This document shows positions 17,527 through 25,806 of a stretch of DNA of 64,000 nucleotides, one piece after another. How positions within the stretch are numbered: position 1 is the first letter of the stretch; every line of letters begins with the position of its first letter. Location of the stretch: NCBI RefSeq assembly GCF_028687635.1, contig NZ_JAQTZS010000002.1, positions 1 through 64,000 of the forward strand. Reading direction: 5' to 3'. The stretch comes from Malikia sp. Its GTDB lineage: Bacteria; Pseudomonadota; Gammaproteobacteria; Burkholderiales; Burkholderiaceae_C. The notes under the pieces were generated by a model that saw only the letters and a list, made by a program, of their open reading frames with translations, did no database searches and was not told the origin of the DNA. A program made the position numbers and the translations under genes.

Positions 17527-19601
17527 CTTGAGGCTCCAACAAGATTGGTCACTTTAATGGTTCGGGAGTCCGGCAGTTCGGCATGCGACAGCACCTTCAG
17601 CTGTGGCAGGTTGCGGCGCAGGAAGCGCGCCAGCATGGTCCGCAGCGGTGCTGGCACCAGCAGCACGGGCGTATAGCCCAGTTGCTCCTGCTGCTGCGCT
17701 GCCTGCGCGGTTTGTGTTGCGATGGTATCCGCCAGACCCGGCTCGATGCCGCCGCCGTCCATGCCCTGGGTTTGCAGGGCTTGCAGCAGCATCCGTTCGA
17801 GACGGTTGTCCAGCGCCATCACGGGCAGCTCCTGGTTGCCGGGAGCAATCTGCTGCACGATGGCGCGTCCCAGCGCGACGCGCACCACGGTGGTCAGGGC
17901 GCCTGCATCCTGGCTTTGTGGAGCATATTCGATCATGGTTTCAATAATGGTTTGCATGTCGCGGATATGCACGCCCTCGACTAGCAGGTTTTGCAACACC
18001 TTTTGCAAGGTGGCCAGGGGCAGCAGCTTGGGCACCAGGTCCTCGATCAGTTTCGGCGTGGTTTTTCCCATGTGCTCGATCAGCGCCTGCAGTTCCTGGC
18101 GACCCAGCAGCTCGGCTGCATGGAGCGACATCAGGTGGTTCAGGTGGGTCGCCACGACCGTTCCGGCGTCGACCACGGTATAGCCCATGGATTGGGCCTG
18201 CTCGCGCAAATGGGCATCGATCCAGACCGCGGGCAAGCCGAACGCCGGATCGGCCACCGGTTCACCGGGCAGCTGGCCTGACACCATCCCCGGATCGATT
18301 GCCATGAACTGACCGGGGTGCGACTCGCCCGCGCCGATTTCCACGCCCTTGAGCGTGATTCTATAGTCTGAAGGCCGCAGCTCCAGGTTGTCCCGGATAT
18401 GGATGGCCGGCGGCAGGAAGCCGACTTCCTGGGCAAATTTCTTGCGTATGCCCTTGATGCGTCGCAGCAGTTCGCCATCCTGGTCCTTGTCGACCAGGCT
18501 GACGAGTCGGTAGCCGACCTCCAGCCCCAGGGCCTGGATCGGCGCCACGTCCTGCCAGCTGGCTTCTTCCTGTTCGGAGGCAGGCATCGGCATCGGCTCC
18601 GCCTGGGCTTCCTGCTTGCCGAGCGCCGCCCCTCGGGAGAAGTGGTAGCCCACCCCGCCGATCAAGGCCGCCAGCAACCAGAAGGCCAGATGCGGCATGC
18701 CGGGGATCAGGCCCAGGCCACCGATGATGGCTGCCGTGATGTAGAGCACCTCGGGCTTCATCACCATCTGGTTCATCAACTGGCTGCCGATGTCCTGATC
18801 GTTGGCCACGCGCGACACCACGGCACCGGCGGCGACGGAAATGATCAGCGAGGGCAATTGGGCGACCAGGCCGTCGCCGATCGCCAGCAGGGTATAGGTC
18901 TCGATGGCGCGGCCGAATGCCATGTCGTGCTGGAGCATGCCGACCAGCAGTCCTCCCACCATGTTGACGACCGTGATCACGATGCCAGCGACCGCGTCCC
19001 CGCGCACGTATTTGCTGGCGCCGTCCATGGCGCCGTAGAACTCCGCTTCCTGCGCGACCTCGGTGCGGCGCTTGCGTGCCTCCGCCTCGCCGATCAGGCC
19101 GGCATTGAGGTCGGCATCGATCGCCATTTGCTTGCCCGGCATCGCGTCCAGCGTGAAGCGCGCGCCGACCTCGGCGATCCGCCCCGCGCCCTTGGTCACC
19201 ACCACGAAGTTGATGATCGTGAGAATGATGAAAACCACCAGACCGACCAGATAGTTGCCGCCGATCAGGAAATGCCCGAACGCCTCGACGACCTTGCCGG
19301 CGGCATCGGCGCCCGTGTGGCCGTTGGTCAGCACCACGCGAGTCGATGCGACGTTGAGCGACAGCCGCAGCATCGTGGTCAGCAGCAGCACGGCCGGGAA
19401 CACCAGGAAATCCAGCGGCCGCACCGTGTAGAGCGCCGTCAGCAGCACGACGATCGAGACCGCGATGTTGAAGCTGAAGAAGATGTCCAGCACGAAGGAG
19501 GGCACCGGCAGCATCATCAGCCCGAGCATGATGATCACCAGGCCTGGCGCGGCCAGGGCCCTGCCGTTCAGCTGTGCCAACCAGCTTGGCAGCGGTCTCA
19601 T
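17523..19601 (-). CDS. flhA: Flagellar type III export gate protein FlhA
   Basis: 692 residues, the family length. The N-terminal half has about eight membrane helices with the signature loop RIAEVGARFTLDAMPGKQMA (FHIPEP region) at about 140-160 and DADLNAGLI. The C-terminal cytoplasmic half carries GVEIGAGESHPGQFMA, WID, DAGTVVATHLNHL and the docking platform for export substrates and chaperones. ATG overlaps flhB by 4 bp. Confidence 0.99.
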   Translation of the reverse strand: MRPLPSWLAQLNGRALAAPGLVIIMLGLMMLPVPSFVLDIFFSFNIAVSIVVLLTALYTVRPLDFLVFPAVLLLTTMLRLSLNVASTRVVLTNGHTGADAAGKVVEAFGHFLIGGNYLVGLVVFIILTIINFVVVTKGAGRIAEVGARFTLDAMPGKQMAIDADLNAGLIGEAEARKRRTEVAQEAEFYGAMDGASKYVRGDAVAGIVITVVNMVGGLLVGMLQHDMAFGRAIETYTLLAIGDGLVAQLPSLIISVAAGAVVSRVANDQDIGSQLMNQMVMKPEVLYITAAIIGGLGLIPGMPHLAFWLLAALIGGVGYHFSRGAALGKQEAQAEPMPMPASEQEEASWQDVAPIQALGLEVGYRLVSLVDKDQDGELLRRIKGIRKKFAQEVGFLPPAIHIRDNLELRPSDYRITLKGVEIGAGESHPGQFMAIDPGMVSGQLPGEPVADPAFGLPAVWIDAHLREQAQSMGYTVVDAGTVVATHLNHLMSLHAAELLGRQELQALIEHMGKTTPKLIEDLVPKLLPLATLQKVLQNLLVEGVHIRDMQTIIETMIEYAPQSQDAGALTTVVRVALGRAIVQQIAPGNQELPVMALDNRLERMLLQALQTQGMDGGGIEPGLADTIATQTAQAAQQQEQLGYTPVLLVPAPLRTMLARFLRRNLPQLKVLSHAELPDSRTIKVTNLVGASS

Positions 19602-20752
19602 GCACCGGCTCCCTGGTCGGCACGGGCTTGTTGCGGATCCAGGCTGGCCGGCACGCTCACCTGCTCGGGTTGCACCGGCTCAATCCCGCCATGAGTCTGG
19701 TAGGCGCGCAGCTGGAACACATAGGCCAGCACCTGGGCCACGGCCGTGTAGAGGGGCGCGGGGATTTCCTGATCGATTTCCGCGTGCTGGTAGAGCGCGC
19801 GCGCCAGCGGGGGCGCTTCCATCACGACGATCCCATGCTCCTGGGCGATCGCGCGTATCTTGTCGGCGACCTCGTTCAGGCCCTTGGCCACCACCAAGGG
19901 GGCGTGGGTGGCGTTTTCCGGGTATTTCAAGGCGACGGCATAGTGGGTCGGGTTGGTCACCACCACGTCGGCGGTCGGTACCTGAGCCATCATGCGTTTG
20001 CGTGCCATTTCTCTCTGCTGAGCACGAATCTTGGCCTTGATCTCGGGATTTCCTTCCGATTCCTTGGCTTCGTCGCGAATTTCCTGGCGAGTCATCATCA
20101 ACTTCTTGGCGTGACTCCACATCTGGTAGGGGGCGTCGATCAGGGCGATCACGGCCAGCGCGCCTACCATCAAGGTCAGGCATCGCAGCAGCAGTCGGGC
20201 ATGCTGGGCGCTACCGGCCTCGGGGGCTTGTGCGCTCAGTGCCAGCATGTCTTCCAGCTGGGTCGATATGACCATCCAGGCCGTGCAGCCGACCAGCACG
20301 GTCTTGGCCAGCGCCTTGAGCAGTTCCATCAGCGAGCGCATGGACAGCATGTTGCCCAGCCCTTGCATCGGATTGAGTTTGCCGAAATCCGGGGCCTGAA
20401 AGTTGAACAGCCAGCCACCGATCAACAGTGGCGACGCCAGGGCGGCCAGCAACAACAGACCGGCCAGCGGCCCGAACGCGAAGAGCAGACCCTGGAGTTG
20501 AACGCCCCAGTCCATGGCCTGTTGCGCCCAATCCCAGCTGCGCGGGCTTTGTACCTGCAGGCCGTGCCTGAGCAACTGCTTGAGCTGCCGGATCATGGCA
20601 TCCCCGCTGAGCCAGAAACCTGCAACGGCAGCCATCAGAACCGCAAAAGTGGCAAGCTCGCGCGACCTCGGGATGTTGCCTTCCTCGCGCGCCTTTTCTA
20701 GGCGCCGGGGTGATGCTGGTTCTGTTTTTTCGAGATCGCTATCTTCTGCCAA
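19598..20752 (-). CDS. flhB: Flagellar type III export switch protein FlhB (TTG start)
   Basis: 384 residues when translation starts at the TTG at 20752: this gives (M)AEDSDLEKTEPAS, the typical FlhB N-terminus, and AGGA lies about 8 bases upstream. The longer frame to 20797 adds 15 residues unlike the family. Four membrane helices lie in residues 33-212. The self-cleaving NPTH site is at 267-270, after which the C-terminal domain controls the switch from hook to filament export. First gene of the operon. Confidence 0.96.
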   Translation of the reverse strand: MAEDSDLEKTEPASPRRLEKAREEGNIPRSRELATFAVLMAAVAGFWLSGDAMIRQLKQLLRHGLQVQSPRSWDWAQQAMDWGVQLQGLLFAFGPLAGLLLLAALASPLLIGGWLFNFQAPDFGKLNPMQGLGNMLSMRSLMELLKALAKTVLVGCTAWMVISTQLEDMLALSAQAPEAGSAQHARLLLRCLTLMVGALAVIALIDAPYQMWSHAKKLMMTRQEIRDEAKESEGNPEIKAKIRAQQREMARKRMMAQVPTADVVVTNPTHYAVALKYPENATHAPLVVAKGLNEVADKIRAIAQEHGIVVMEAPPLARALYQHAEIDQEIPAPLYTAVAQVLAYVFQLRAYQTHGGIEPVQPEQVSVPASLDPQQARADQGAGA

Positions 20753-20806
20753 GTGAGAGTTCCTGGGCTGTTTGCGCGCAAGGCAGCAGTTCGCCAACGA
20801 ACCAGG

Positions 20807-20834
20807 ATTATCGCTGGCTCGCTGGCTAGATCAA
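20807..20834 (-). promoter_or_regulatory. Candidate sigma-70-type promoter of the flhB operon
   Basis: On the minus strand TTGATC, 16 bases, GATAAT, about 55 bases before the flhB start. The -10 matches five of six consensus bases and the -35 four of six. A candidate only; FlhDC would be expected to act here. Confidence 0.4.
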
Positions 20835-20918
20835 GCACGGAGCAATGGCGGAAAACGTCGGTTGCTTGCTGGTTTGTCTGGAATGGGTGAATTCGTCGTC
20901 ACCGTGGATTGTATCGGA

Positions 20919-22469
20919 CTACAGCTTGAATGCCGATATCCGCTGCACCAGTTCCTGGGCCTGCTCCTGGAGGCCGGCGGCGGCGGCGGCCATTTCCTCG
21001 ACCAGCGCGCCGTTTTGCTGGGTGGCGCGATCCATCTGCCCCACGGCTTCTCCGATCTGGTTGACGCCCGAGCTCTGCTCGGCGCTCGCCGCGCTGATCT
21101 CGCCCACGATGTCCGTCACGCGGCGGATGCTGTTGACCACCTCGTTTATCGTCGCGCCGGCCTGATCGACCTGCTGCGTGCCTTGCTCCACCCGTTCGAC
21201 GCTGGCGGTGATCAGTCCCTTGATCTCCTTGGCCGCCTCGGCGCTGCGCACGGCCAGGCTCCTGACCTCGGCGGCCACCACCGCGAAACCACGGCCTTGC
21301 TCGCCGGCCCGCGCGGCCTCGACCGCGGCATTGAGCGCCAGGATGTTGGTCTGGAAGGCGATGCCGTCGATCACGCCGATGATGTCGCCGATGCGGCGCG
21401 AGCTCTCCTGGATGCCCTTCATGGTATCGACCACATGGCTCACGGCCTGGCCGCCCTGGACGGCCACCGCGCTGGCGCTTTGCGCGAGCTGGTTGGCTTG
21501 GCGCGCGTTGTCCGAGTTCTGGCGCACGGTCGAACCCAGCTCCTCCATCGAGGCCGAGGTCTGTTCGAGCGCGCTGGCCTGGTTCTCGGTCCGGGACGAC
21601 AGGTCCATGTTGCCCTGGGCAATCTGTGTGCTGGCCGATGCCAGGCTTTCGGCACCGTTGCGCACCTGCAGCACCAGGGTGGCGAGCTGATCGCGCATGC
21701 TCTGCAGTCCGGCTAGCAGGTTTTCCTGTCCGGGGTAGCTGATCTGGATCGGCGTGCTCAGATCACCGGCGGCGATGCGCTTGGTGATCTCGGTGGCATA
21801 GCCAGGTTCTCCGCCCAGTTGCCGCAGGATGCTGCGGGCAATCAGCCAGGCCAGCAGCAGCATGGCGGCCATCAGCCCGATGACGCCCGCGGCGAAGATG
21901 CTGGCGCGCTTGGCTATCGTGGCATCCACGCTGTCCACATACACGCCCGAGCCTATGCTCCACTCCCAGTTTGGAATGCCCTTGAGAAACGACACCTTGG
22001 GTTGCGGGGTGTCGCGGCCGGGCTTGGGCCACTGATAACTGACGAAGCCTTCGCCGTGGCGCTGGACCACGTTGGCCATTTCCTGGAAGAACAGCTTGCC
22101 GTCCGGGTCCTTGCTGGCGCTCATGTCCTGGCCGTTGAGCTTGGGCTGGATCGGGTGCATCAGCATCTGGGTCCGCTGCTGGACCCAGAAGTAGTCGTCC
22201 TTGTTGTAGCGCAGGCTCTTGATGGCGGCCAGCGCCAGTGCTTGAGCCTGCTCGCGTGGCAGACTGCCCTGGCGCTCAAGCGCCTCGAAATGCGTCGCGA
22301 TACCGTGGGCGGTTTCGACCGCCTGCCGGACGCTGTTCTTGCGCTCCTCGAGTATCAGCCCATGCTCCGTGAACAGGAAGGCTGCCGTCAGCAGCGCAAT
22401 GCCGAGCAAGGCGCCGACCGCCAGGAAGGTCAGTCGCGCGGCGACGGATAAGTTTTTTTTCTTGAGCAT
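20919..22469 (-). CDS. Methyl-accepting chemotaxis protein with single Cache domain
   Basis: 516 residues. Helix 1 at about 12-32; a periplasmic sCache_2-type sensor at about 35-185 with [26 protein letters not shown] and [15 protein letters not shown]; helix 2 at about 190-212; HAMP; then the signalling tip [20 protein letters not shown] and [19 protein letters not shown] near residues 365-400. No C-terminal CheR-binding pentapeptide. Such sensors often bind small organic acids, an inference from the family. Eight consecutive A bases follow the start (codons 3-6). It lies between flgN and flhB on the same strand. Confidence 0.95.
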   Translation of the reverse strand: MLKKKNLSVAARLTFLAVGALLGIALLTAAFLFTEHGLILEERKNSVRQAVETAHGIATHFEALERQGSLPREQAQALALAAIKSLRYNKDDYFWVQQRTQMLMHPIQPKLNGQDMSASKDPDGKLFFQEMANVVQRHGEGFVSYQWPKPGRDTPQPKVSFLKGIPNWEWSIGSGVYVDSVDATIAKRASIFAAGVIGLMAAMLLLAWLIARSILRQLGGEPGYATEITKRIAAGDLSTPIQISYPGQENLLAGLQSMRDQLATLVLQVRNGAESLASASTQIAQGNMDLSSRTENQASALEQTSASMEELGSTVRQNSDNARQANQLAQSASAVAVQGGQAVSHVVDTMKGIQESSRRIGDIIGVIDGIAFQTNILALNAAVEAARAGEQGRGFAVVAAEVRSLAVRSAEAAKEIKGLITASVERVEQGTQQVDQAGATINEVVNSIRRVTDIVGEISAASAEQSSGVNQIGEAVGQMDRATQQNGALVEEMAAAAAGLQEQAQELVQRISAFKL

Positions 22470-22531
22470 GATTCAGACCTTCCGATGGAGCCGTGGCTTG
22501 AAGACTGCGCCCCACGGGGATGTGGCACGGG

Positions 22532-22999
22532 TTAACCGACCACCGTGTTGAAGGTGGAGTGAGTGGAGCTTGCGCCTCTGGGGCCGTACAGGTTGACTGA
22601 ATTGCGCGACTGCAGGGCCTGGAGCGCGGACTGATTGCGCGAGGCGAGCTGGTGTATCAACAGACCGTTGGTGCGGTTGAGCTCCTTGGCAACCGTCAAC
22701 TGGCTCAGCAACCGCTCCCATGCGGCTTGAGCACTGGTTTCGCCCTGCTGCTGCAGCCACAGCGCCATGCTGCGGTCATCGGCCGGCAGACCCTGCTGCG
22801 CCAGGCAGGCCAGCCTGCGTTGGCGCACCTCAAAGAACTGCGTGACCAGCTCGCCCTTGCGCTGGCTGCTCGATTGTAGCGATGCGAGATCACGGTCCAG
22901 CAAGGCGGCTTCTTCCTGCCCCAGGGTTGCGAGCAGTTGTCCGGTCAGCCGCAGCTCCTGCTCCAGGCATTGCGTGAGTGTCGCGCTGGCGCTGTTCAT
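22532..22999 (-). CDS. flgN: Flagellar export chaperone FlgN
   Basis: 155 residues, predicted nearly all-helical with heptad-like spacing. It begins MNSASATLTQCLEQELRL, contains LLDRDLASLQSSSQRKGELV, a pattern typical of FlgN, and ends with a flexible Ser/Asn-rich tail containing NLYGPRG. FlgN escorts the hook-junction proteins FlgK and FlgL to the export gate. It starts one base after the flgM stop, under the same sigma-28-type promoter. Confidence 0.92.
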   Translation of the reverse strand: MNSASATLTQCLEQELRLTGQLLATLGQEEAALLDRDLASLQSSSQRKGELVTQFFEVRQRRLACLAQQGLPADDRSMALWLQQQGETSAQAAWERLLSQLTVAKELNRTNGLLIHQLASRNQSALQALQSRNSVNLYGPRGASSTHSTFNTVVG

Positions 23000-23000
23000 G

Positions 23001-23297
23001 TCAGGCCGTGCGCGTACGGGAGCGGATCAGGTTGGCGGCCGTATCGATCAGGCCGTCGGCCACCTTGCCGACATTGACCTCGAAGCGACCCTCGGCGATC
23101 GCGGTCTTGATGGACTGCACTTTCTGGGCGTCGAAACTGCTGCTGGACCTTTGCGCTTCGAGCGCCTGCAGCTGATTGGATACCTGGATCTGGGTGCCCG
23201 CGCTGACCGGTTTGCCGCTTTCGGTCTTGCTGATCTTGGCGCTGGCAAAGCTAGGCAGGACTTGGGCGGGCTGACCCACGGGATGGTTGATTTTCAC
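23001..23297 (-). CDS. flgM: Anti-sigma-28 factor FlgM
   Basis: 98 residues from a GTG start (AGGAA about 5 bases upstream). The C-terminal FliA-binding half shows FDAQKVQSIKTAIAEGRFEVN and VADGLIDTAANLI, the family core; the N-terminal half is Ser/Thr/Gln-rich and disordered. FlgM binds FliA until it is exported through the finished hook. A strong sigma-28-type promoter precedes it, so FliA activates its own inhibitor. Confidence 0.95.
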   Translation of the reverse strand: MKINHPVGQPAQVLPSFASAKISKTESGKPVSAGTQIQVSNQLQALEAQRSSSSFDAQKVQSIKTAIAEGRFEVNVGKVADGLIDTAANLIRSRTRTA

Positions 23298-23344
23298 GGT
23301 TTTTCCTGGCTAGAAAAGAGCGGGCTTCTGACTTATTGCTGTCG

Positions 23345-23371
23345 TTAACGGCAGCCCGGGTGCCAACTTTA
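23345..23371 (-). promoter_or_regulatory. Sigma-28 (FliA) promoter of flgM-flgN
   Basis: On the minus strand TAAAGTTG, 11 bases, GCCGTTAA; the consensus is TAAAGTTT-N11-GCCGATAA, so 14 of 16 positions match with exact spacing. It lies in the flgA-flgM gap, about 48 bases before the flgM GTG. Confidence 0.85.
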
Positions 23372-23393
23372 GGCTGTCGGAGTGGGCAGGACC

Positions 23394-24089
23394 TCAGGGG
23401 GTGACGCTGACCATGCCGCTGGGCAGCGCCACGCCCTGGATGATCTGGCCGGAGCCGTTGCGTACCTGCACGCGCTGTCCGCTCATCGCATTGCCCATGG
23501 CGCGCCCCTCCGTGTGGATGCTGAAGCCTGGTCCGCTGGCGATCAGCTTGACCGTCTGCCCCGCTGAAATCACCAGCGTGTCACGTATCAGGACCGCGCG
23601 TAGAATGGTTCCTGCTTCCAGGGGCTGTCGCAGCGTGCGCCCGAGCAGTTGTTGCGGGTCGGAGATCGCGCCTGCTGGCAGATCCTCGGAATGGGCCCGG
23701 CGTGCTTCGAGATCCTCAAGCTGCAACTGGTGCCCGGCCTGCAGCGGGTCCTTGGTGACATAGTGGGCCTTGGCCTCGCTGACGCTGGCATTGGCGTAAA
23801 CGGTCCAGGGCTTGGGCGACAGGCAGCGCATGCCCACCCGCATGGAGCCGCTCAGGGCGGGCGCGGGCGCGGGCAGGAAGAATTGGGGTGCCGGGCAGGC
23901 GGGCAGGCGTAGCTGAGGATCCAGCGGCTGAACCCGGATGCGGGCGTCGCTTGCCGGACTGAACTGGTTGGCGAGGAACTGACCGGCCTGGGTCATGAGT
24001 TGCGCGTGGTCATGCAGCTTGTCCGCGATCTGAGTCCAGCCCAGGGGCGTCATCAGGCAGGCGGCCAGCAGTAGCAACAAGGATTTCAT
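23394..24089 (-). CDS. flgA: Flagellar P-ring assembly chaperone FlgA
   Basis: 231 residues from the ATG at 24089, which gives a clean signal peptide (MKSLLLLLAACLMTPLGW then TQIA). The longer in-frame start at 24200 lacks this. The C-terminal SAF-type domain has VTKDPLQAGHQLQLEDLE, SDPQQLLGRTLRQPLEAG and GRAMGNAMSGQRVQVRNGSG, the FlgA signature. It works in the periplasm helping FlgI form the P-ring. It diverges from flgB. Confidence 0.95.
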   Translation of the reverse strand: MKSLLLLLAACLMTPLGWTQIADKLHDHAQLMTQAGQFLANQFSPASDARIRVQPLDPQLRLPACPAPQFFLPAPAPALSGSMRVGMRCLSPKPWTVYANASVSEAKAHYVTKDPLQAGHQLQLEDLEARRAHSEDLPAGAISDPQQLLGRTLRQPLEAGTILRAVLIRDTLVISAGQTVKLIASGPGFSIHTEGRAMGNAMSGQRVQVRNGSGQIIQGVALPSGMVSVTP

Positions 24090-24170
24090 GATGGTGCAGT
24101 CTACGTCGATTCGCAGGTCCTGGCGCCTGACTAAACAGGCAAGCTGGCGGCCCTTTTTTGCTGTGCTTGC

Positions 24171-24200
24171 TTGATCGAATGGCGGGGCTTTCTTTATCAT
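24171..24200 (+). promoter_or_regulatory. Candidate promoter of the flgBCDEFGHIJ operon
   Basis: TTGATC, 18 bases, TATCAT, ending 72 bases before the flgB ATG in the flgA-flgB divergent gap. The -10 matches five of six sigma-70 consensus bases; the -35 repeats the TTGATC seen before flhB. Weak evidence. Confidence 0.35.
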
Positions 24201-24272
24201 TGGGGATTACCGCACGGTAGTCGATGGTCTGCCGTATGAGTGTATGAGCTCCGTTACTGAAAGAGTGAAGCA

Positions 24273-24677
24273 ATGGCTGGAAGACTCGATGAGGCCCTGG
24301 GTTTCTATGAGAACGCGCTGCGTCTGCGCGCGCAGCGCCAGCAGGTGCTGGCCTCCAATATCGCCAACGCCGACACGCCCCACTTCAAGGCGCGCGACTT
24401 CGATTTCGCGCAGGCCATGCAGGCGGCCATGGGGGCCAGCAGTCCGGCTTCGCCCGAGCTGGCGCGTACCCATGCCGGACATCTGGCCGCCGAGCCTGCC
24501 GCCCTGTCCGCGATCGAACTCAAGCCTCGCCAAAGCCAGCAGAACAGCTTCGATGGCAACACGGTGGAGATGGACCGCGAACGCAGCGCCTTCACCGAGA
24601 ATGCCCTGCGCTACGAGGCCGGCGCGACCCTGGTCCAGTCCAAGATCAAGGGCATTCTGAGTGTGATTCAAGGGTAA
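24273..24677 (+). CDS. flgB: Flagellar proximal rod protein FlgB
   Basis: 134 residues, usual length. The N-terminal rod/hook signature [24 protein letters not shown] lies at about 22-45 and the C-terminal half carries [21 protein letters not shown]. It forms the proximal rod with FlgC and FlgF inside the periplasm. First gene of the plus-strand rod/hook operon; flgC begins 2 bases after its stop. Confidence 0.97.
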   Translation: MAGRLDEALGFYENALRLRAQRQQVLASNIANADTPHFKARDFDFAQAMQAAMGASSPASPELARTHAGHLAAEPAALSAIELKPRQSQQNSFDGNTVEMDRERSAFTENALRYEAGATLVQSKIKGILSVIQG

Positions 24678-24679
24678 GC

Positions 24680-25084
24680 ATGTCATTGTTGAATATTTTC
24701 CAGATCGCCGGTTCGGCCATGACGGCGCAGAGCCAGCGGCTGAACGTGGTGGCCAGCAACCTCGCGAACGCCGAGAGCAGCAGCGGGCCCGACGGCCAGG
24801 CTTACCGTGCCAAGCAGGTCCAGTTCATGGTCGCGCCCCTGCCGGATAAAATGACGGCGGGTGTCAAGGTGGAGAAGGTCATCGAGGACCAGGCACCGCC
24901 CAAGCTGGTCTACAACCCCAGCCATCCACAGGCCAACGAGCAGGGCTATGTCGCCATGCCCAACGTCAACGTGGTCGATGAAATGGTCAACATGTTGTCG
25001 GCTACCCGGTCCTACCAGACCAATGTCGAGACCCTGAACGCCGCCAAGTCCATGTTGCTCAAAACGCTGGCCCTGGGCCAGTAA
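24680..25084 (+). CDS. flgC: Flagellar proximal rod protein FlgC
   Basis: 134 residues. N-terminal rod signature [16 protein letters not shown] at about 17-32; the central segment has YRAKQVQF; the C-terminus has [28 protein letters not shown] and [15 protein letters not shown], which packs as the D0 coiled coil. Proximal rod subunit. Two-base spacing from flgB indicates coupled translation. Confidence 0.97.
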   Translation: MSLLNIFQIAGSAMTAQSQRLNVVASNLANAESSSGPDGQAYRAKQVQFMVAPLPDKMTAGVKVEKVIEDQAPPKLVYNPSHPQANEQGYVAMPNVNVVDEMVNMLSATRSYQTNVETLNAAKSMLLKTLALGQ

Positions 25085-25100
25085 TACCAGGAGTTCACCG

Positions 25101-25775
25101 ATGGCCATCAACAGCTTGACCAGCAACAGCAGCGCGGGCACGGCGACCGCGGCCGCCGCCACATCGCCGGCGCAGACTTCCGTCGATGAGGCGCAATCCC
25201 GCTTCATGAAGTTGCTGGTGACCCAGTTGCAGAACCAGGATCCGATGAACCCGATGGACAATGCCCAGTTGACGACTCAGATCGCCCAGCTCAACACCGT
25301 CACCGGGATCAACAAGCTCAACGACAGCATGCAGTCGCTGCTGACTGGTCTGCAGACCAGCCAGACGGTGCAGGCCACCAGCCTGATCGGGCGCTCGGTG
25401 CTGGTGCCGGGCGCTTCGGTCCAGCTGCCCGAGGGGCAACCGGCGACGATGATGGTCGATCTGGCGCAGGCGGCTGACACCCTGCAGCTGACGATACGCG
25501 ACAGCGCCGGCAAGCTCGTGCGCGCGCAGACGCTCGGTGCCCAGTCCGCTGGACAGCAAAGCCTGGACTGGGACGGCAAGACCGATGCCGGCACCAGCGC
25601 GCCGGCGGGTACTTACCAGTTCGAAGTCAAGGCTTCGAGTGGCGGGCAGTCCGTCACGGCCACCGCGCTGACGTTCGCCCAGGTCGCCAGCGTGTCGCTG
25701 TCGGGGGGCAGCGTCAAGCTCGACATCCCCTCGCTGGGCCAGGTGGCCCTGGCCGATGTACGTCAGGTCCGTTGA
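25101..25775 (+). CDS. flgD: Flagellar hook cap protein FlgD
   Basis: 224 residues. After a Ser/Thr/Ala-rich start comes the signature FMKLLVTQLQNQDPMNPMD (about 35-53), then a middle domain with GRSVLVPG and a FlgD Ig-like region ending SLGQVALADVRQV; LDWDGKTDAGTSAPAGTY is the conserved fold motif. FlgD caps the growing hook so FlgE can polymerise. Good SD (AGGAG) before ATG. Confidence 0.96.
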   Translation: MAINSLTSNSSAGTATAAAATSPAQTSVDEAQSRFMKLLVTQLQNQDPMNPMDNAQLTTQIAQLNTVTGINKLNDSMQSLLTGLQTSQTVQATSLIGRSVLVPGASVQLPEGQPATMMVDLAQAADTLQLTIRDSAGKLVRAQTLGAQSAGQQSLDWDGKTDAGTSAPAGTYQFEVKASSGGQSVTATALTFAQVASVSLSGGSVKLDIPSLGQVALADVRQVR

Positions 25776-25806
25776 TCGGTTTTTATTACCTTAACCTAGT
25801 AAATAT

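Noticed and set aside
18399-19694. Plus-strand open frame of 431 codons
   Set aside because: Antisense to flhA; biased His/Gln/Asp composition typical of GC-rich shadows.
24121-24165. Possible sigma-54 site (TGGCGG...TTGC) before flgB
   Set aside because: Spacing between the two elements is two bases too long for a sigma-54 promoter.
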